From Mycolicibacterium sp. CH28 (GTDB taxonomy: Bacteria; Actinomycetota; Actinomycetes; Mycobacteriales; Mycobacteriaceae): a DNA stretch of 64,000 nt. The notes beneath the pieces are model-generated. The model was not told the DNA's origin, ran no database searches, and saw only the letters and a program-made list of their open reading frames with translations. The stretch is from contig NZ_SRLQ01000008.1 in NCBI RefSeq assembly GCF_004745805.1, positions 62,001 to 126,000 on the forward strand, in the 5' to 3' direction. Numbering within the stretch: position 1 is the stretch's first letter; the number at the start of each line of letters is the position of its first letter. A program made the position numbers and the translations under genes. Below, piece by piece: positions 26,481 to 35,566 of this stretch.

Positions 26481-29021
26481 GTGACGATGTTCGGCGCCCC
26501 GAACGGGGTGGAACAGCCCGGCGGCCAGCAGCCACCCGCTCAGCCCCCGAAACGTCCGTCGCGCTGGGCACTGCGGAACTGGCCGGTGCGGCGCAAAGTG
26601 TTTGCGATCGTGGCCGTTCCGCTGGCACTGGCGCTGGCGTTCGGCGGGTCTCGCATCTGGGACGAGGTCAACTCGGCCCGCGACCTGCAAGTGGCGGCCG
26701 ACCGCGTCGAGATGATCCCGGCCATCGAGAACTACCTGGCGGCCATCGAGGGAGTGCTGCTGGCCTCCTCCTCGGGCGGGGACACCCAATCCGCGGCAAA
26801 GACCTTCGAGGCCGGCAAAGCGGCCCTGCAGACCAAACTCACCGGCACCGACGTCGCCCCCGACGTCCGCACCGGGGTGACCAACCTGCTCACCGGTGGT
26901 CAGAAGCTCGTGGCCGACGTGTCGGCCAACACCATCGGACTGCGCGAGCGAATCACCACCTATGCGCCGATCCTGCTGACAGCCGAGGACGCGATCGACG
27001 GTTCGGTTCGCCTCGACGACGAGAGGCTGCGCGCCCAAGCCCAAGGTCTGAGCCGCGCGGTCGGCGCCCGCGGCCAGATGTTCATGCAGCAGTTGTTCGT
27101 CGAGCAGGGCGCGGAGCTGCCCGAACCCGAGCTGCGCACCTCGATGATCACGCTGGCCGGCACCGAACCCTCGACACTCGCCGGCATGAGCCAGGTGCTC
27201 GGTGTGGGTTCCCCGGACGCCAAGGTGCTCCAGGGCGAGATGGTTCGCCGGATGGGCATCCTGTCCAACCCGGATGCGGTCCTGGTCGGCAACCTCGACT
27301 TGCGCCAGTCGCTGCAGGCCACCGACACCATCGCCGGTCAGATCATCAAGAGCACCACCGCAGAGGTCACGACGTCGGTGCAACGGCAGGCCGCCGACCG
27401 GCGCACCGCCGTCATCCGCGACGCGCTGCTGGTGCTGGCCGCCTTCGTCATCGCGCTCGTGGTGGTGGTCGCCGTGGCACGGTCCCTGATCCGGCCGCTG
27501 CGCACCTTGCGCGACAGCGCGCTCAAGGTGGCCCATACCGATCTGGAGCAGGGCATCGCCCGGGCCCGGGCCGGCGACGAGCGCGAACCCGAGCCGCTGC
27601 CGGTCTACACCACCGAGGAGATCGGCCAGGTGGCTCACGCCGTCGATGAGCTGCACACCCAGGCGTTGTTGCTGGCCGGTGACGAAGCTCGGCTTCGGGT
27701 GCTGATCAACGAGATGTTCGAGACCATGTCGCGGCGCAACCGCTCGCTGGTCGACCAGCAGTTGTCGCTGATCGACCGGCTGGAACGCAACGAGCAGGAT
27801 CCCGAACGGCTGGAGAGTCTGTTCCGGCTCGACCACCTGGCCACCCGGATGCGGCGCATCGGCGCCAACCTGCTGGTGCTGGCCGGTGCGCAGGTCTCCC
27901 GCGACCAGCGCCAGTCCCTTCCACTGGCCAGCGCGGTCAATGCCGCGGTGTCCGAGGTGGAGGACTACAAGCGGGTCGAGATCGCCGATATGCCGGACTC
28001 GGCGTTGATCGGCCGCATTTCCGGTGATGCCGTACACATGCTGGCCGAACTGATCGACAACGCGCTGCGATACTCCCCGCCGATCTCGCCGGTGCGGGTC
28101 ACCGCGGTGCACACCAGCAATGCGGGTGTGCTCATCGAGGTGCACGACGACGGTATCGGCATGACGGACAGCGACCTGAGGATCGCCAACATGCGGCTGC
28201 ACGCCGGCGGCGAGGTCACCCCGGACAACGCCCGGCACATGGGTCTGTTCGTGGTCGGACGGCTTGGACACATGCACGGCATGGCGGTGCGGCTGCGCAA
28301 CACCGTCGCCGGCGAGCCGTCCTCGGGCGCCACCGCCGAGCTCTACATCCCGCCGCAGTTGCTCGAACACGCCGCGCCCATCGGAGCCGATGCGCGCCCC
28401 TACGAGGGTGTCGGCGACCCAGCCGGTTTGCCCAGACGCGCACCCGGATTCAGCGGCATCACCGCGGCGTCCGCGGAGTCGGAGCCCGAACCGCAGCCCT
28501 CGCCGTGGTTCGCCGGCCCCGAAGCCGATGAGCCCGCCCCGACGCACGAGCACCCGTCGGACACCTCGGCATTCTTCACCTCCCGGCTGCGCGCCGGGGA
28601 AGTCCGCGACGAAGCCCAGGCGGTCAGTGACATGGACATGCTGGCGGCTGATCTGTCGGCGCCGGACGCCGAGAGTACCGACACCGACTTCATCTATCAG
28701 AAAATGCTGTCGGAGTTCCTGGTCGACCCGCAGACCATGGCCGTGCCGCAGGACTGGAAATCGGTGTGGGACAACGGCTGGGCCGCAGCCGCCGATGTGG
28801 ACAACATCCCGGTGCAGGCGCACACCGAGCACGGTCTGCCGGTTCGCGATCCCGGTGCCCGGCTGGTGCCCGGCGCAGCAGAGACCCGCCCGCCCGCCGA
28901 GCTCCCCAGGCGCGACCCCGGGGCCGTTCGAGCCTCCTTCAGCAGCCATTTCGGTGGTGTGCGGGCCGCGCGCTCCGAGATCGAAGCGGCGTCATCAGAG
29001 AACGGACGAGAACACCCATGA
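26481..29021 (+). CDS. Nitrate/nitrite-type (NIT) sensor histidine kinase-like protein, conservon A component
   Basis: An 846-residue membrane sensor. A cytosolic proline-rich N-terminus precedes a first membrane segment (VFAIVAVPLALALAFGG). A NIT-like extracytoplasmic domain spans about residues 55-310, and a second membrane segment (ALLVLAAFVIALVVVVAVA) follows. After a HAMP-like stretch comes an ATPase domain with the N-box (AELIDNALRYSPP) and the G-box (VHDDGIGM). The usual phosphoacceptor H-box is not evident. The C-terminal 200 residues are acidic and disordered. It heads a conservon-type operon ending in mfpA; its stop overlaps the next start as ATGA. GTG at 26481 or ATG at 26487 may be the start. 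Confidence 0.9.
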   Translation: MTMFGAPNGVEQPGGQQPPAQPPKRPSRWALRNWPVRRKVFAIVAVPLALALAFGGSRIWDEVNSARDLQVAADRVEMIPAIENYLAAIEGVLLASSSGGDTQSAAKTFEAGKAALQTKLTGTDVAPDVRTGVTNLLTGGQKLVADVSANTIGLRERITTYAPILLTAEDAIDGSVRLDDERLRAQAQGLSRAVGARGQMFMQQLFVEQGAELPEPELRTSMITLAGTEPSTLAGMSQVLGVGSPDAKVLQGEMVRRMGILSNPDAVLVGNLDLRQSLQATDTIAGQIIKSTTAEVTTSVQRQAADRRTAVIRDALLVLAAFVIALVVVVAVARSLIRPLRTLRDSALKVAHTDLEQGIARARAGDEREPEPLPVYTTEEIGQVAHAVDELHTQALLLAGDEARLRVLINEMFETMSRRNRSLVDQQLSLIDRLERNEQDPERLESLFRLDHLATRMRRIGANLLVLAGAQVSRDQRQSLPLASAVNAAVSEVEDYKRVEIADMPDSALIGRISGDAVHMLAELIDNALRYSPPISPVRVTAVHTSNAGVLIEVHDDGIGMTDSDLRIANMRLHAGGEVTPDNARHMGLFVVGRLGHMHGMAVRLRNTVAGEPSSGATAELYIPPQLLEHAAPIGADARPYEGVGDPAGLPRRAPGFSGITAASAESEPEPQPSPWFAGPEADEPAPTHEHPSDTSAFFTSRLRAGEVRDEAQAVSDMDMLAADLSAPDAESTDTDFIYQKMLSEFLVDPQTMAVPQDWKSVWDNGWAAAADVDNIPVQAHTEHGLPVRDPGARLVPGAAETRPPAELPRRDPGAVRASFSSHFGGVRAARSEIEAASSENGREHP

Positions 29022-29431
29022 CCTACCCGCCACGCGCGCAGCACAACTCGCTGGACTGGCTGGTGTCCACCTTCGCCCGCGACGTTCCCGGCGTCTCCCA
29101 CGCGGTGCTGGTGTCGGTGGACGGCCTGCTCATCGCGGCCAGTGAACAGTTGCCGCGGGACCGCGCCGAACAACTGGCGGCGGTGACCTCCGGGCTGGCC
29201 AGTCTGGCCGCGGGCGCCGCCCAGCTTTTCGAGGGCGGCCAGGTGCTGCAGTCGGTGGTGGAGATGGCCGGCGGCTACCTGCTGGTGATGCGGGTCGGCG
29301 ACGGATCGCACCTGGCCACCCTGGCCGCGCCCAGCTGTGACGTCGGCCAGATCGGTTACGAGATGGCGGTTCTGGTCGAGCGGGTGGGTAATGTCGTGTC
29401 CTCGTCGCGGCGTCCCCCGCAATCCTCGTGA
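29018..29431 (+). CDS. Roadblock/LC7 domain protein, conservon B component
   Basis: A 137-residue roadblock/LC7 protein (LDWLVSTFARDVPGVSHAVLVSVDGLLIAASE, then TLAAPSCDVGQIGYEMAVLVERV). In Streptomyces conservons and in Myxococcus MglB, such proteins act as partners or GTPase-activating proteins for the neighbouring small GTPase. Here the cognate GTPase would be the MfpB product two genes downstream. The ATG overlaps the sensor stop. Confidence 0.92.
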   Translation: MTYPPRAQHNSLDWLVSTFARDVPGVSHAVLVSVDGLLIAASEQLPRDRAEQLAAVTSGLASLAAGAAQLFEGGQVLQSVVEMAGGYLLVMRVGDGSHLATLAAPSCDVGQIGYEMAVLVERVGNVVSSSRRPPQSS

Positions 29432-29437
29432 CGCATC

Positions 29438-29809
29438 ATGGACATCGTGGAGCCGTCGGCATCTGACGAGCCGAATCTGGTTCGTCCCTATTCGTTGACC
29501 GCGGGACGTACCGACACCGCCGTCGATCTTCCGGTCGAGGCTCCGATTCAGACACTGCGGCCGGCGCTGCAGCAGCATTGGCCGTCCGGCGACGTGCGCG
29601 GCCGGATCTGTCGGCTGTGCACCGACAGCCCCTCGGTGGCCGAGATCTCGGCTCTGCTGGAACTGCCGCTCGGCGTCGCGCGCGTCCTGGTCGGTGACCT
29701 CGTGGCGGCGGGCTATCTTCGGGTGCAGACCACTTTGACCGACCGCTCGACACACGACGAGCGCCGTGACCTGATAGGGAGGACCCTGCGTGGCCTACGA
29801 GCCCTCTGA
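29438..29809 (+). CDS. DUF742 protein, conservon C component
   Basis: A 123-residue DUF742 protein. LVRPYSLTAGRTD at the N-terminus and the C-terminal winged-helix-like core SVAEISALLELPLGVARVLVGDLVAAGYL are typical. It belongs to the conservon set (sensor, roadblock, DUF742, GTPase); its biochemical role is not established, although the fold suggests DNA or protein binding. Its last 20 bases overlap the GTPase gene. Confidence 0.92.
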   Translation: MDIVEPSASDEPNLVRPYSLTAGRTDTAVDLPVEAPIQTLRPALQQHWPSGDVRGRICRLCTDSPSVAEISALLELPLGVARVLVGDLVAAGYLRVQTTLTDRSTHDERRDLIGRTLRGLRAL

Positions 29810-30371
29810 GAGGCACGAGGCCGCCTCGACGAAGATCGTCATCGCGGGTGGGTTCGGCGCTGGCAAGACCACATTCGTCGGCGCGGTGTCGGAGATCATG
29901 CCGCTGCGCACCGAGGCGATGGTCACCGATGCCTCCGTCGCGGTGGATACCCTCGAAGCCACTCCGGGCAAGTCCACCACGACGGTGGCGATGGACTTCG
30001 GGCGGATCACCCTGGGCCAGGATCTGGTGCTGTATCTGTTCGGCACGCCCGGACAGCGCCGGTTCTGGTTCATGTGGGACGACCTGGTGCGCGGCGCGAT
30101 CGGAGCCATCGTCCTGGTCGATGTGCGCCGGCTGCAGGACAGCTTCGCCGCGGTCGACTTCTTCGAGCACCGCAAGCTGCCGTTTCTGGTGGCGATCAAC
30201 GAATTCGACGGGGCGCCACAGTATCCGGCCGATGAGGTGCGGCGGGCGCTGACCTTGCCCGAGACGACGCCGGTGATCACGGTCGACGCACGGGACCGCA
30301 AGTCGGCCACCGACGCGCTGATCGCGGTCAGCGAGTATGCGCTGACTCACCTGGCCCCCGGTCACGCCTAG
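29790..30371 (+). CDS. mfpB: MfpB, conservon small GTPase
   Basis: A 193-residue Ras-like/MglA-like GTPase. The P-loop is GGFGAGKT (20-27), switch II is LFGTPGQRRFWFMW and the G4 motif is NEFD in place of NKxD. GTG at 29790 has GGGAGG upstream and lies inside the DUF742 gene. In mycobacteria MfpB is reported to interact with the next gene product, MfpA, and to influence gyrase protection and fluoroquinolone susceptibility. The stop TAG shares one base with the mfpA GTG start. Confidence 0.93.
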   Translation: MAYEPSERHEAASTKIVIAGGFGAGKTTFVGAVSEIMPLRTEAMVTDASVAVDTLEATPGKSTTTVAMDFGRITLGQDLVLYLFGTPGQRRFWFMWDDLVRGAIGAIVLVDVRRLQDSFAAVDFFEHRKLPFLVAINEFDGAPQYPADEVRRALTLPETTPVITVDARDRKSATDALIAVSEYALTHLAPGHA

Positions 30372-30931
30372 TGGAACCGACGCAGCGTTGGGTCGACCGC
30401 GAATTCGTGGGCGAGGATTTCCACGACGAGGATCTCGCCGGACTGCACACCGAGCGGGTGGTGTTCACCGAGTGTGACTTCGGCGGTGCCAACCTGTCCG
30501 AGTCGCAACATGTCGGTTCGGCGTTCCGCAACTGCCGGTTTCTGCGTACTACACTGTGGCACAGTACTTTCCGAAATTGCAGCATGCTCGGATCGGCCTT
30601 CGAGAACTGCCGGCTGCGCCCGATTGTTTGTGACGAGGTCGATTTCACGCTGGCCGTGCTCGGTGGCGCCGACCTTCGCGGAGTGGACCTGTCCGGGTGC
30701 CGGCTGCGGGAGGCTTCGCTGGTGGAGGCCGATCTACGCAAGGCAGTGTTGCGGGGTGCGGACCTGAGTGGGGTGCGCACCAATGGGTTACGGCTGGAAG
30801 AGGCGGACCTGCGGGGTGCCCGCATCGATGCCACCCTGTGGACCACCGCGGCGTGTCGGGGTGCCCGGATCGACATCGCGCAGGCGCTGGCGTTCGCCGC
30901 CGCGCACGGTCTCGACGTCAGTGGGGAGTGA
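30371..30931 (+). CDS. mfpA: MfpA, pentapeptide-repeat DNA-gyrase-binding protein
   Basis: A 186-residue right-handed quadrilateral beta-helix protein that mimics B-form DNA and binds gyrase, lowering fluoroquinolone effect. The pentapeptide repeats run almost throughout, e.g. ADLRGVDLSGCRLREASL, ADLRKAVLRGADLSGV and ADLRGARIDATLW. It closely resembles the recalled M. tuberculosis MfpA (TLWHSTF, CSMLGS, DVDFTLAVLGG-type segments). GTG at 30371 overlaps the mfpB stop by one base. It is last in the conservon operon. Confidence 0.96.
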   Translation: MEPTQRWVDREFVGEDFHDEDLAGLHTERVVFTECDFGGANLSESQHVGSAFRNCRFLRTTLWHSTFRNCSMLGSAFENCRLRPIVCDEVDFTLAVLGGADLRGVDLSGCRLREASLVEADLRKAVLRGADLSGVRTNGLRLEEADLRGARIDATLWTTAACRGARIDIAQALAFAAAHGLDVSGE

Positions 30932-30939
30932 CCACCCGC

Positions 30940-31671
30940 TCATCCCGAATCGTCGCGCGTGTCCTGGCCGGGGACGGCACCATCAACGGATCGGACCGAG
31001 TTCGCGGGCGTGCCGGCTGGCTTCCAGATGGTCATCGCGGTATCGAGATCTACGTCGCTGAGCGCATCGACCGGCAGCGGGGCCTGCTCCGGACGACAGC
31101 GCAAACCCTCAATGAACAGCGCGACGTAACGGCGCCACAGATCTATCCGGACATCGCCGGCGAACTCGCTTACCGTCCCGGCGAGCAGACTGATGATCGG
31201 CATGTCGGCTGCGGCGATCTCTGGACGCAGATAGCCGTCGGCTTGCGCCCGCTCGACGAGTCTGGTCAGCGCGGGAACCAGGCGCTCTTGGGCGGCGTTC
31301 ACTCGGCCGCCCGCGTAGCACTTGCTGAATGCGATCTCCCGCAGGCCCCGGTCGGTCGCGGTTATTCGGCACATCTGCTCCAAGAACCAAACGAATCCCT
31401 GCCACGAATCCTCTTGCTGCTGCATAGCCTGTTCCGCCAGCGTCGTCAGCTGATCCAGGCCGTCCTCGAAGATCGCCTCCAGGAGCTCCTCTTTGGTGGC
31501 GAAACGCCGGTAGACGGTACCGACGCCCACGCCCGCGTGGTGAGCGACCTCGTTGAGATTGGGTTCAAGACCCTTCTGCGCGAAGAGGTCGCGGGCCGCA
31601 TCGATGATGCGCTGCCGGTTGCGCTGCGCGTCCTTGCGCAGCGGGCGATCCGTCGGTGGATGAGGTCCCAT
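30940..31671 (-). CDS. TetR-family repressor of the adjacent mmpS-mmpL operon
   Basis: A 243-residue regulator. The N-terminal helix-turn-helix is RQRIIDAARDLFAQKGLEPNLNEVAHHAGVGVGTVYRRFATKEELLEAIF. The remainder is a helical ligand-binding domain. The ATG at 31671 is preferred over the longest frame, which would run to 31737 through a perfect palindrome, the likely operator. It is divergent from mmpS, so it probably represses both itself and the export operon. The ligand is unknown. Confidence 0.9.
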   Translation of the reverse strand: MGPHPPTDRPLRKDAQRNRQRIIDAARDLFAQKGLEPNLNEVAHHAGVGVGTVYRRFATKEELLEAIFEDGLDQLTTLAEQAMQQQEDSWQGFVWFLEQMCRITATDRGLREIAFSKCYAGGRVNAAQERLVPALTRLVERAQADGYLRPEIAAADMPIISLLAGTVSEFAGDVRIDLWRRYVALFIEGLRCRPEQAPLPVDALSDVDLDTAMTIWKPAGTPANSVRSVDGAVPGQDTRDDSG

Positions 31672-31698
31672 CTGGATGAGTGTAACGACCGCCACACT

Positions 31699-31721
31699 AA
31701 ACGGATTGACTTCATCCGTTT
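31699..31721. promoter_or_regulatory. Predicted TetR operator (23-base palindrome) between tetR and mmpS
   Basis: A perfect inverted repeat: AAACGGAT at 31699-31706, seven spacer bases, and ATCCGTTT at 31714-31721. It lies 27 bases upstream of the preferred tetR ATG and 76 bases upstream of the mmpS ATG, where a repressor could block both promoters. The flanking sequence is AT-rich compared with the genome. Confidence 0.78.
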
Positions 31722-31797
31722 TATTGGTTAGCTTCACTTTCTACAACTTTGCTGGCCGCCGTCGGCGGTCGTCGGTCGCGCTGAAAGGCCAGAGGTC

Positions 31798-32286
31798 ATG
31801 AAATCTGTCGGTGGATCACCGCCTGCGACTTCCGCTGTGCCGCAGCGTAAAAGACTCACAATGACGCGGATTCTGGGGCGGGTGTGGATTCCCGTGCTGG
31901 TCGTTGTCGTCGCCGCTGCCGGTGGCGCCGCGGTGAAGAACGCCCGCACGGTTTTCGGCTCGAACCCGGTCATCGTGACGTCGAAGACGTCGGACAGCGC
32001 CGCGGATTTCAACCCCAAGGTGGTGACCTACGAGGTGTTCGGGTCGGGCGGTACGGCGGTGGTCAACTACCTGGACCTCGACGGAATACCTCAGCGGACC
32101 GGGAGTGTGACGCTGCCCTGGTCGTTGACGCTGAGCACGACAAACCCTGCGGCCTCGCCGAACATCGTGGCTCAGAGCGACGGGACCGCAATCGGCTGCC
32201 GGATCACCGTCGATGACGTGGTCAAGCAGGAAAGGACCGCTACGGGAATGAATGCCGCAACCTTCTGCCTGGTGAAGTCAGCATGA
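31798..32286 (+). CDS. MmpS-family membrane-anchored accessory protein
   Basis: A 162-residue MmpS protein. A basic cytosolic N-terminus and one membrane segment (VWIPVLVVVVAAAGGAAV) precede a periplasmic beta-sandwich domain with VTYEVFGSGGTAVVNYLDLDG, VTLPWSLTL and IGCRITVDDVV. It ends in a conserved-type cysteine region (ATFCLVKSA). MmpS proteins assist their cognate MmpL in export of lipids or siderophores. It is coupled to mmpL by an ATGA overlap. Confidence 0.94.
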   Translation: MKSVGGSPPATSAVPQRKRLTMTRILGRVWIPVLVVVVAAAGGAAVKNARTVFGSNPVIVTSKTSDSAADFNPKVVTYEVFGSGGTAVVNYLDLDGIPQRTGSVTLPWSLTLSTTNPAASPNIVAQSDGTAIGCRITVDDVVKQERTATGMNAATFCLVKSA

Positions 32287-35189
32287 GTGTTGACGTCGGT
32301 GATACGCCGACCGACGCCATTGCCGTCCCTCGCCATCGGGCGCATCCACGGATCCCTCGGTTCATCCGCATGTTCGCGGTGCCGATCATCCTGGGATGGA
32401 TTGCACTCATTGTCGTGCTGAGTACCGTGGTGCCCACGCTCGAGGATGTCGGCAAGCTGCGCGCGGTGTCGATGAGTCCCAACGACGCGCCGTCGCTGAT
32501 CGCGACCAAGCGGGTCGGCAAGGTGTTCAAGGAGTACGACACCAGCAGCTCGGTGATGGTGGTTCTCGAAGGGGCTCAGCCGCTGGGCGCCGAGGCGCAT
32601 GCGTTCTACGACAAGATCGTGCAAGAACTGCGTGCCGACACCAAGCACGTCCAGCACGTCCAGGACTTCTGGGGAGATTCGTTCACCGCTGCGGCCGCTC
32701 AGAGCGCCGACAACAAGGCCGCCTACGTTCAGGTGTACATCGCCGGTGACCAGGGCGAAACGTTGGCCAATGAGTCGGTGGGGGTCGTCCGCAAGGTCAT
32801 CGCGGACACCCCGGCCCCGCCGGGAGTGACGGCCTACGTCACCGGGCCCGCCGCCACCACCACCGACCAGAACATCGTCGGCGACAAGAGTATGCAGCTG
32901 ATCGAGCTTGTCACGTTCGGTGTTATCACCATCATGCTGTTGATCGTCTACCGGTCGGTCATCACCACACTCATCGTGTTGGTGATGGTGGTGCTCGGAC
33001 TCTCCGGTGCCCGGGGGCTGGTCGCGTTCCTGGGGTACCACAACGTTTTCGGGCTGACGACATTCGCGACCAATATGGTCGTCACCTTGGCCATCGCCGC
33101 GGCGACGGACTACGCGATCTTCCTGATCGGCCGATATCAGGAAGCGCGCCGAGCCGGTGAAGACCGGGAATCGGCCTACTACACCATGTTCCACGGCACC
33201 GCCCACGTCGTGCTCGCTTCGGGCCTGACGATCGCAGGTGCGACCTTCTGCCTGCACTTCACTCGGCTGCCCTATTTCCAGACCATGGGAATCCCGCTGG
33301 CATCAGGCATGGTGATCGTGGTCGCCGCGGCGCTGACGCTGGGCCCGGCGCTGATAGCGGTGTGCAGCCGGTTCGGCCGGGTCCTGGAGCCCAAAGGTGT
33401 TGGGAAGCAGAAGCTGTGGCATCGCGTTGGCACCGCCACGGTGCGCTGGCCAGGCGCCGTTCTGGTGTGCGCGGTGGCGGTTGCGCTGGTTGGCCTTCTC
33501 ACGCTGCCCGGCTACCACACGACCTATAACGACCGAATCTATCTGCCAGCCAGTGTGTCGGCCAATGTCGGTTACGCGGCGGCCGAACGGCACTTCTCCC
33601 GCGCCAAGATGAACCCGGACCTGCTGATGGTCGAAGCCGACCATGATCTGCGCAATCCGGCCGACTTCCTGGTTATCGACAAGATCGCCAAAGCACTGGC
33701 CCGGGTACATGGGATCGCCCAGGTCCAGACCATCACCCGGCCCGAGGGAAAGCCGATTGAGCACGCGACGATTCCGTACTCGTTGAGCCAGAACGGCACC
33801 GGCCAGCTGATGAACAACGACTACCAGCAGGCGGTCATCGACAACATCATGAAGCAGGCCGACGAGATGCAGGTCACCATCGACTCGATGACCAAGATGC
33901 AGAGCATCACCCAGCAGCTCTCCGAGGTAACCCGCAGTATGGCCGGCAAAATGGACGTCACGTCGCAAGACATCGCAACGGTGCGCGATCACCTCGCCGA
34001 CTTCGACGATCAATTCCGGCCGATACGCAACTATCTCTACTGGGAGCCACACTGTTTCGACATCCCGATGTGCTGGTCGATGCGCTCGGTCTTCGACTCC
34101 CTCGACGGAATCTCGACGATGTCCGACGACTTCCAGAACATCGTGCCTGACCTTCATCAGATGTCGGACCTGACCGGGCAGATGGCAACGATCATGCCCC
34201 CGATGATCGCGTCGATGAGGACCCAGAAACAGTTGATGCTCAACCAGTATCAGGCCCAGAAGGCGCAGCAGGACCAGAACATGGCGCAACTGCAGGATGC
34301 CACCGCAATGGGCCAGGCCTTCGACACGGCCAAGAACGACGACTCGTTCTATCTGCCGCCAGAAGCCTTCAGCAACGACGATTTCAAGCGCGGTATCAAG
34401 CTGTTCCTATCCCCGGACGGGCATGCCGTCCGCTTCACGATCATCCACCAGGGCGATCCGCTGACCGAGGAAGGTACTGCCCGGATCGAGCCGCTCAAGG
34501 TCGCCGCGGCAGACGCGATCAAGGGAACACCGCTGGAGGGGGCCAGCATCTATCTGGGTGGCAGTGCGGCGATGTACGCCGATATGCAGCAGGGTGCCGA
34601 CTACGACCTGATCATCGCCGCGGTCGCGGCGCTGATCCTGATCTTCGTCATCATGGTGATCCTCACCAGGGCCATCGCCGCGGCGGCGGTGATCGTCGGC
34701 ACCGTGGTGCTCAGCCTGGCCGCGTCCTTCGGCCTGTCGGTCCTGCTTTGGCAACACGTCATCGGTCTGCCGCTCCACTGGATGGTGCTGCCCATGTCAG
34801 TGATCGTTCTGCTCGCGGTCGGGGCGGACTACAACCTTCTTCTGGTGTCGCGCATGAAGGAAGAGATTCATGCCGGCCTGAACACCGGGATGATCCGGGC
34901 GATGGTGGGGACCGGCTCCGTGGTCACCGCGGCGGGTCTGGTGTTCGCCTTCACCATGGCTTCGATGGCGGTGAGCAGCCTGACCATCATCGGGCAGGTC
35001 GGGACAACCATCGGGCTGGGTCTGCTGTTCGACACCGTGGTGGTCCGTTCGCTGATGACGCCGTCGATCGCCGCGTTGCTGGGCCGCTGGTTCTGGTGGC
35101 CACAGCGCGTCCGCCAGCGTCCCCGTCCTCAGTCATGGCCGAAGCAGCAGATCGCTTCTCAGCCCGAGTCCGAGGAGGTGCTGGCATGA
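32283..35189 (+). CDS. MmpL-family RND transporter (MmpL4/5-like type)
   Basis: A 968-residue RND exporter with 11-12 predicted membrane segments. The proton-relay Asp-Tyr pairs are visible in ATDYAIF (D276-Y277) and GADYNLLL in the second half. A long glutamine/methionine-rich coiled-coil region (about residues 520-680) carries a cysteine pair C591/C597 at its tip. This insertion marks the MmpL4/MmpL5-type subgroup, which exports siderophores and some drugs together with an MmpS partner. The cargo here is unknown; the TetR neighbour implies inducible export. Confidence 0.94.
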   Translation: MSVDVGDTPTDAIAVPRHRAHPRIPRFIRMFAVPIILGWIALIVVLSTVVPTLEDVGKLRAVSMSPNDAPSLIATKRVGKVFKEYDTSSSVMVVLEGAQPLGAEAHAFYDKIVQELRADTKHVQHVQDFWGDSFTAAAAQSADNKAAYVQVYIAGDQGETLANESVGVVRKVIADTPAPPGVTAYVTGPAATTTDQNIVGDKSMQLIELVTFGVITIMLLIVYRSVITTLIVLVMVVLGLSGARGLVAFLGYHNVFGLTTFATNMVVTLAIAAATDYAIFLIGRYQEARRAGEDRESAYYTMFHGTAHVVLASGLTIAGATFCLHFTRLPYFQTMGIPLASGMVIVVAAALTLGPALIAVCSRFGRVLEPKGVGKQKLWHRVGTATVRWPGAVLVCAVAVALVGLLTLPGYHTTYNDRIYLPASVSANVGYAAAERHFSRAKMNPDLLMVEADHDLRNPADFLVIDKIAKALARVHGIAQVQTITRPEGKPIEHATIPYSLSQNGTGQLMNNDYQQAVIDNIMKQADEMQVTIDSMTKMQSITQQLSEVTRSMAGKMDVTSQDIATVRDHLADFDDQFRPIRNYLYWEPHCFDIPMCWSMRSVFDSLDGISTMSDDFQNIVPDLHQMSDLTGQMATIMPPMIASMRTQKQLMLNQYQAQKAQQDQNMAQLQDATAMGQAFDTAKNDDSFYLPPEAFSNDDFKRGIKLFLSPDGHAVRFTIIHQGDPLTEEGTARIEPLKVAAADAIKGTPLEGASIYLGGSAAMYADMQQGADYDLIIAAVAALILIFVIMVILTRAIAAAAVIVGTVVLSLAASFGLSVLLWQHVIGLPLHWMVLPMSVIVLLAVGADYNLLLVSRMKEEIHAGLNTGMIRAMVGTGSVVTAAGLVFAFTMASMAVSSLTIIGQVGTTIGLGLLFDTVVVRSLMTPSIAALLGRWFWWPQRVRQRPRPQSWPKQQIASQPESEEVLA

Positions 35190-35220
35190 GGATCGGTGCC
35201 GTGCGACAAAGGGACCAGGC

Positions 35221-35559
35221 GTGAAGAGGATAATTGCCGCAGCGCTCTTCGCCGGGCTGATGGTCGCGCCAGCGGCTGTTGCCCACGCTGACCCCGACAC
35301 CGATTTCGTCAATCAACTGCATACCGTCGGTGTCTACGGGCCGAAGGACTACAACGCCTGGATCGCGAAGATCGCATGTGAGCGGCTCGACCGCGGTGTC
35401 GATCACAACGCCTACGACTCTGCCCGGTTTGTCTCCAGGCAGCTGCCGACGGGTGCCACGACAGCGCAGGCGTGGCAGTTCATCGCCCTGGCCTATCCGA
35501 TCTACTGCCCGGACCGGCAGGTCCTGCTACAGCAGGCTGCCACCCCGACGAAAGAGTGA
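35221..35559 (+). CDS. Secreted DUF732 protein
   Basis: A 112-residue protein with a cleavable signal (IIAAALFAGLMVAPAAVAHADP) and a DUF732-type helical domain: DFVNQLHTVGVYG, then a cysteine in KIACERLDRG and a second in the terminal AYPIYCPDRQ, probably disulfide-linked. The start is GTG at 35221. DUF732 proteins are widespread and of unknown function in mycobacteria. The 31-base gap after mmpL suggests it belongs to the export operon. Confidence 0.88.
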   Translation: MKRIIAAALFAGLMVAPAAVAHADPDTDFVNQLHTVGVYGPKDYNAWIAKIACERLDRGVDHNAYDSARFVSRQLPTGATTAQAWQFIALAYPIYCPDRQVLLQQAATPTKE

Positions 35560-35566
35560 GAACACA

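Noticed and set aside
26112..28949. A 945-codon open frame on the minus strand opposite the conservon sensor gene
   Set aside because: It lies wholly antisense to a recognisable sensor gene, has no domain, and reads as low-complexity His/Gln/Arg/Gly, the usual shadow of high-GC third-position bias.
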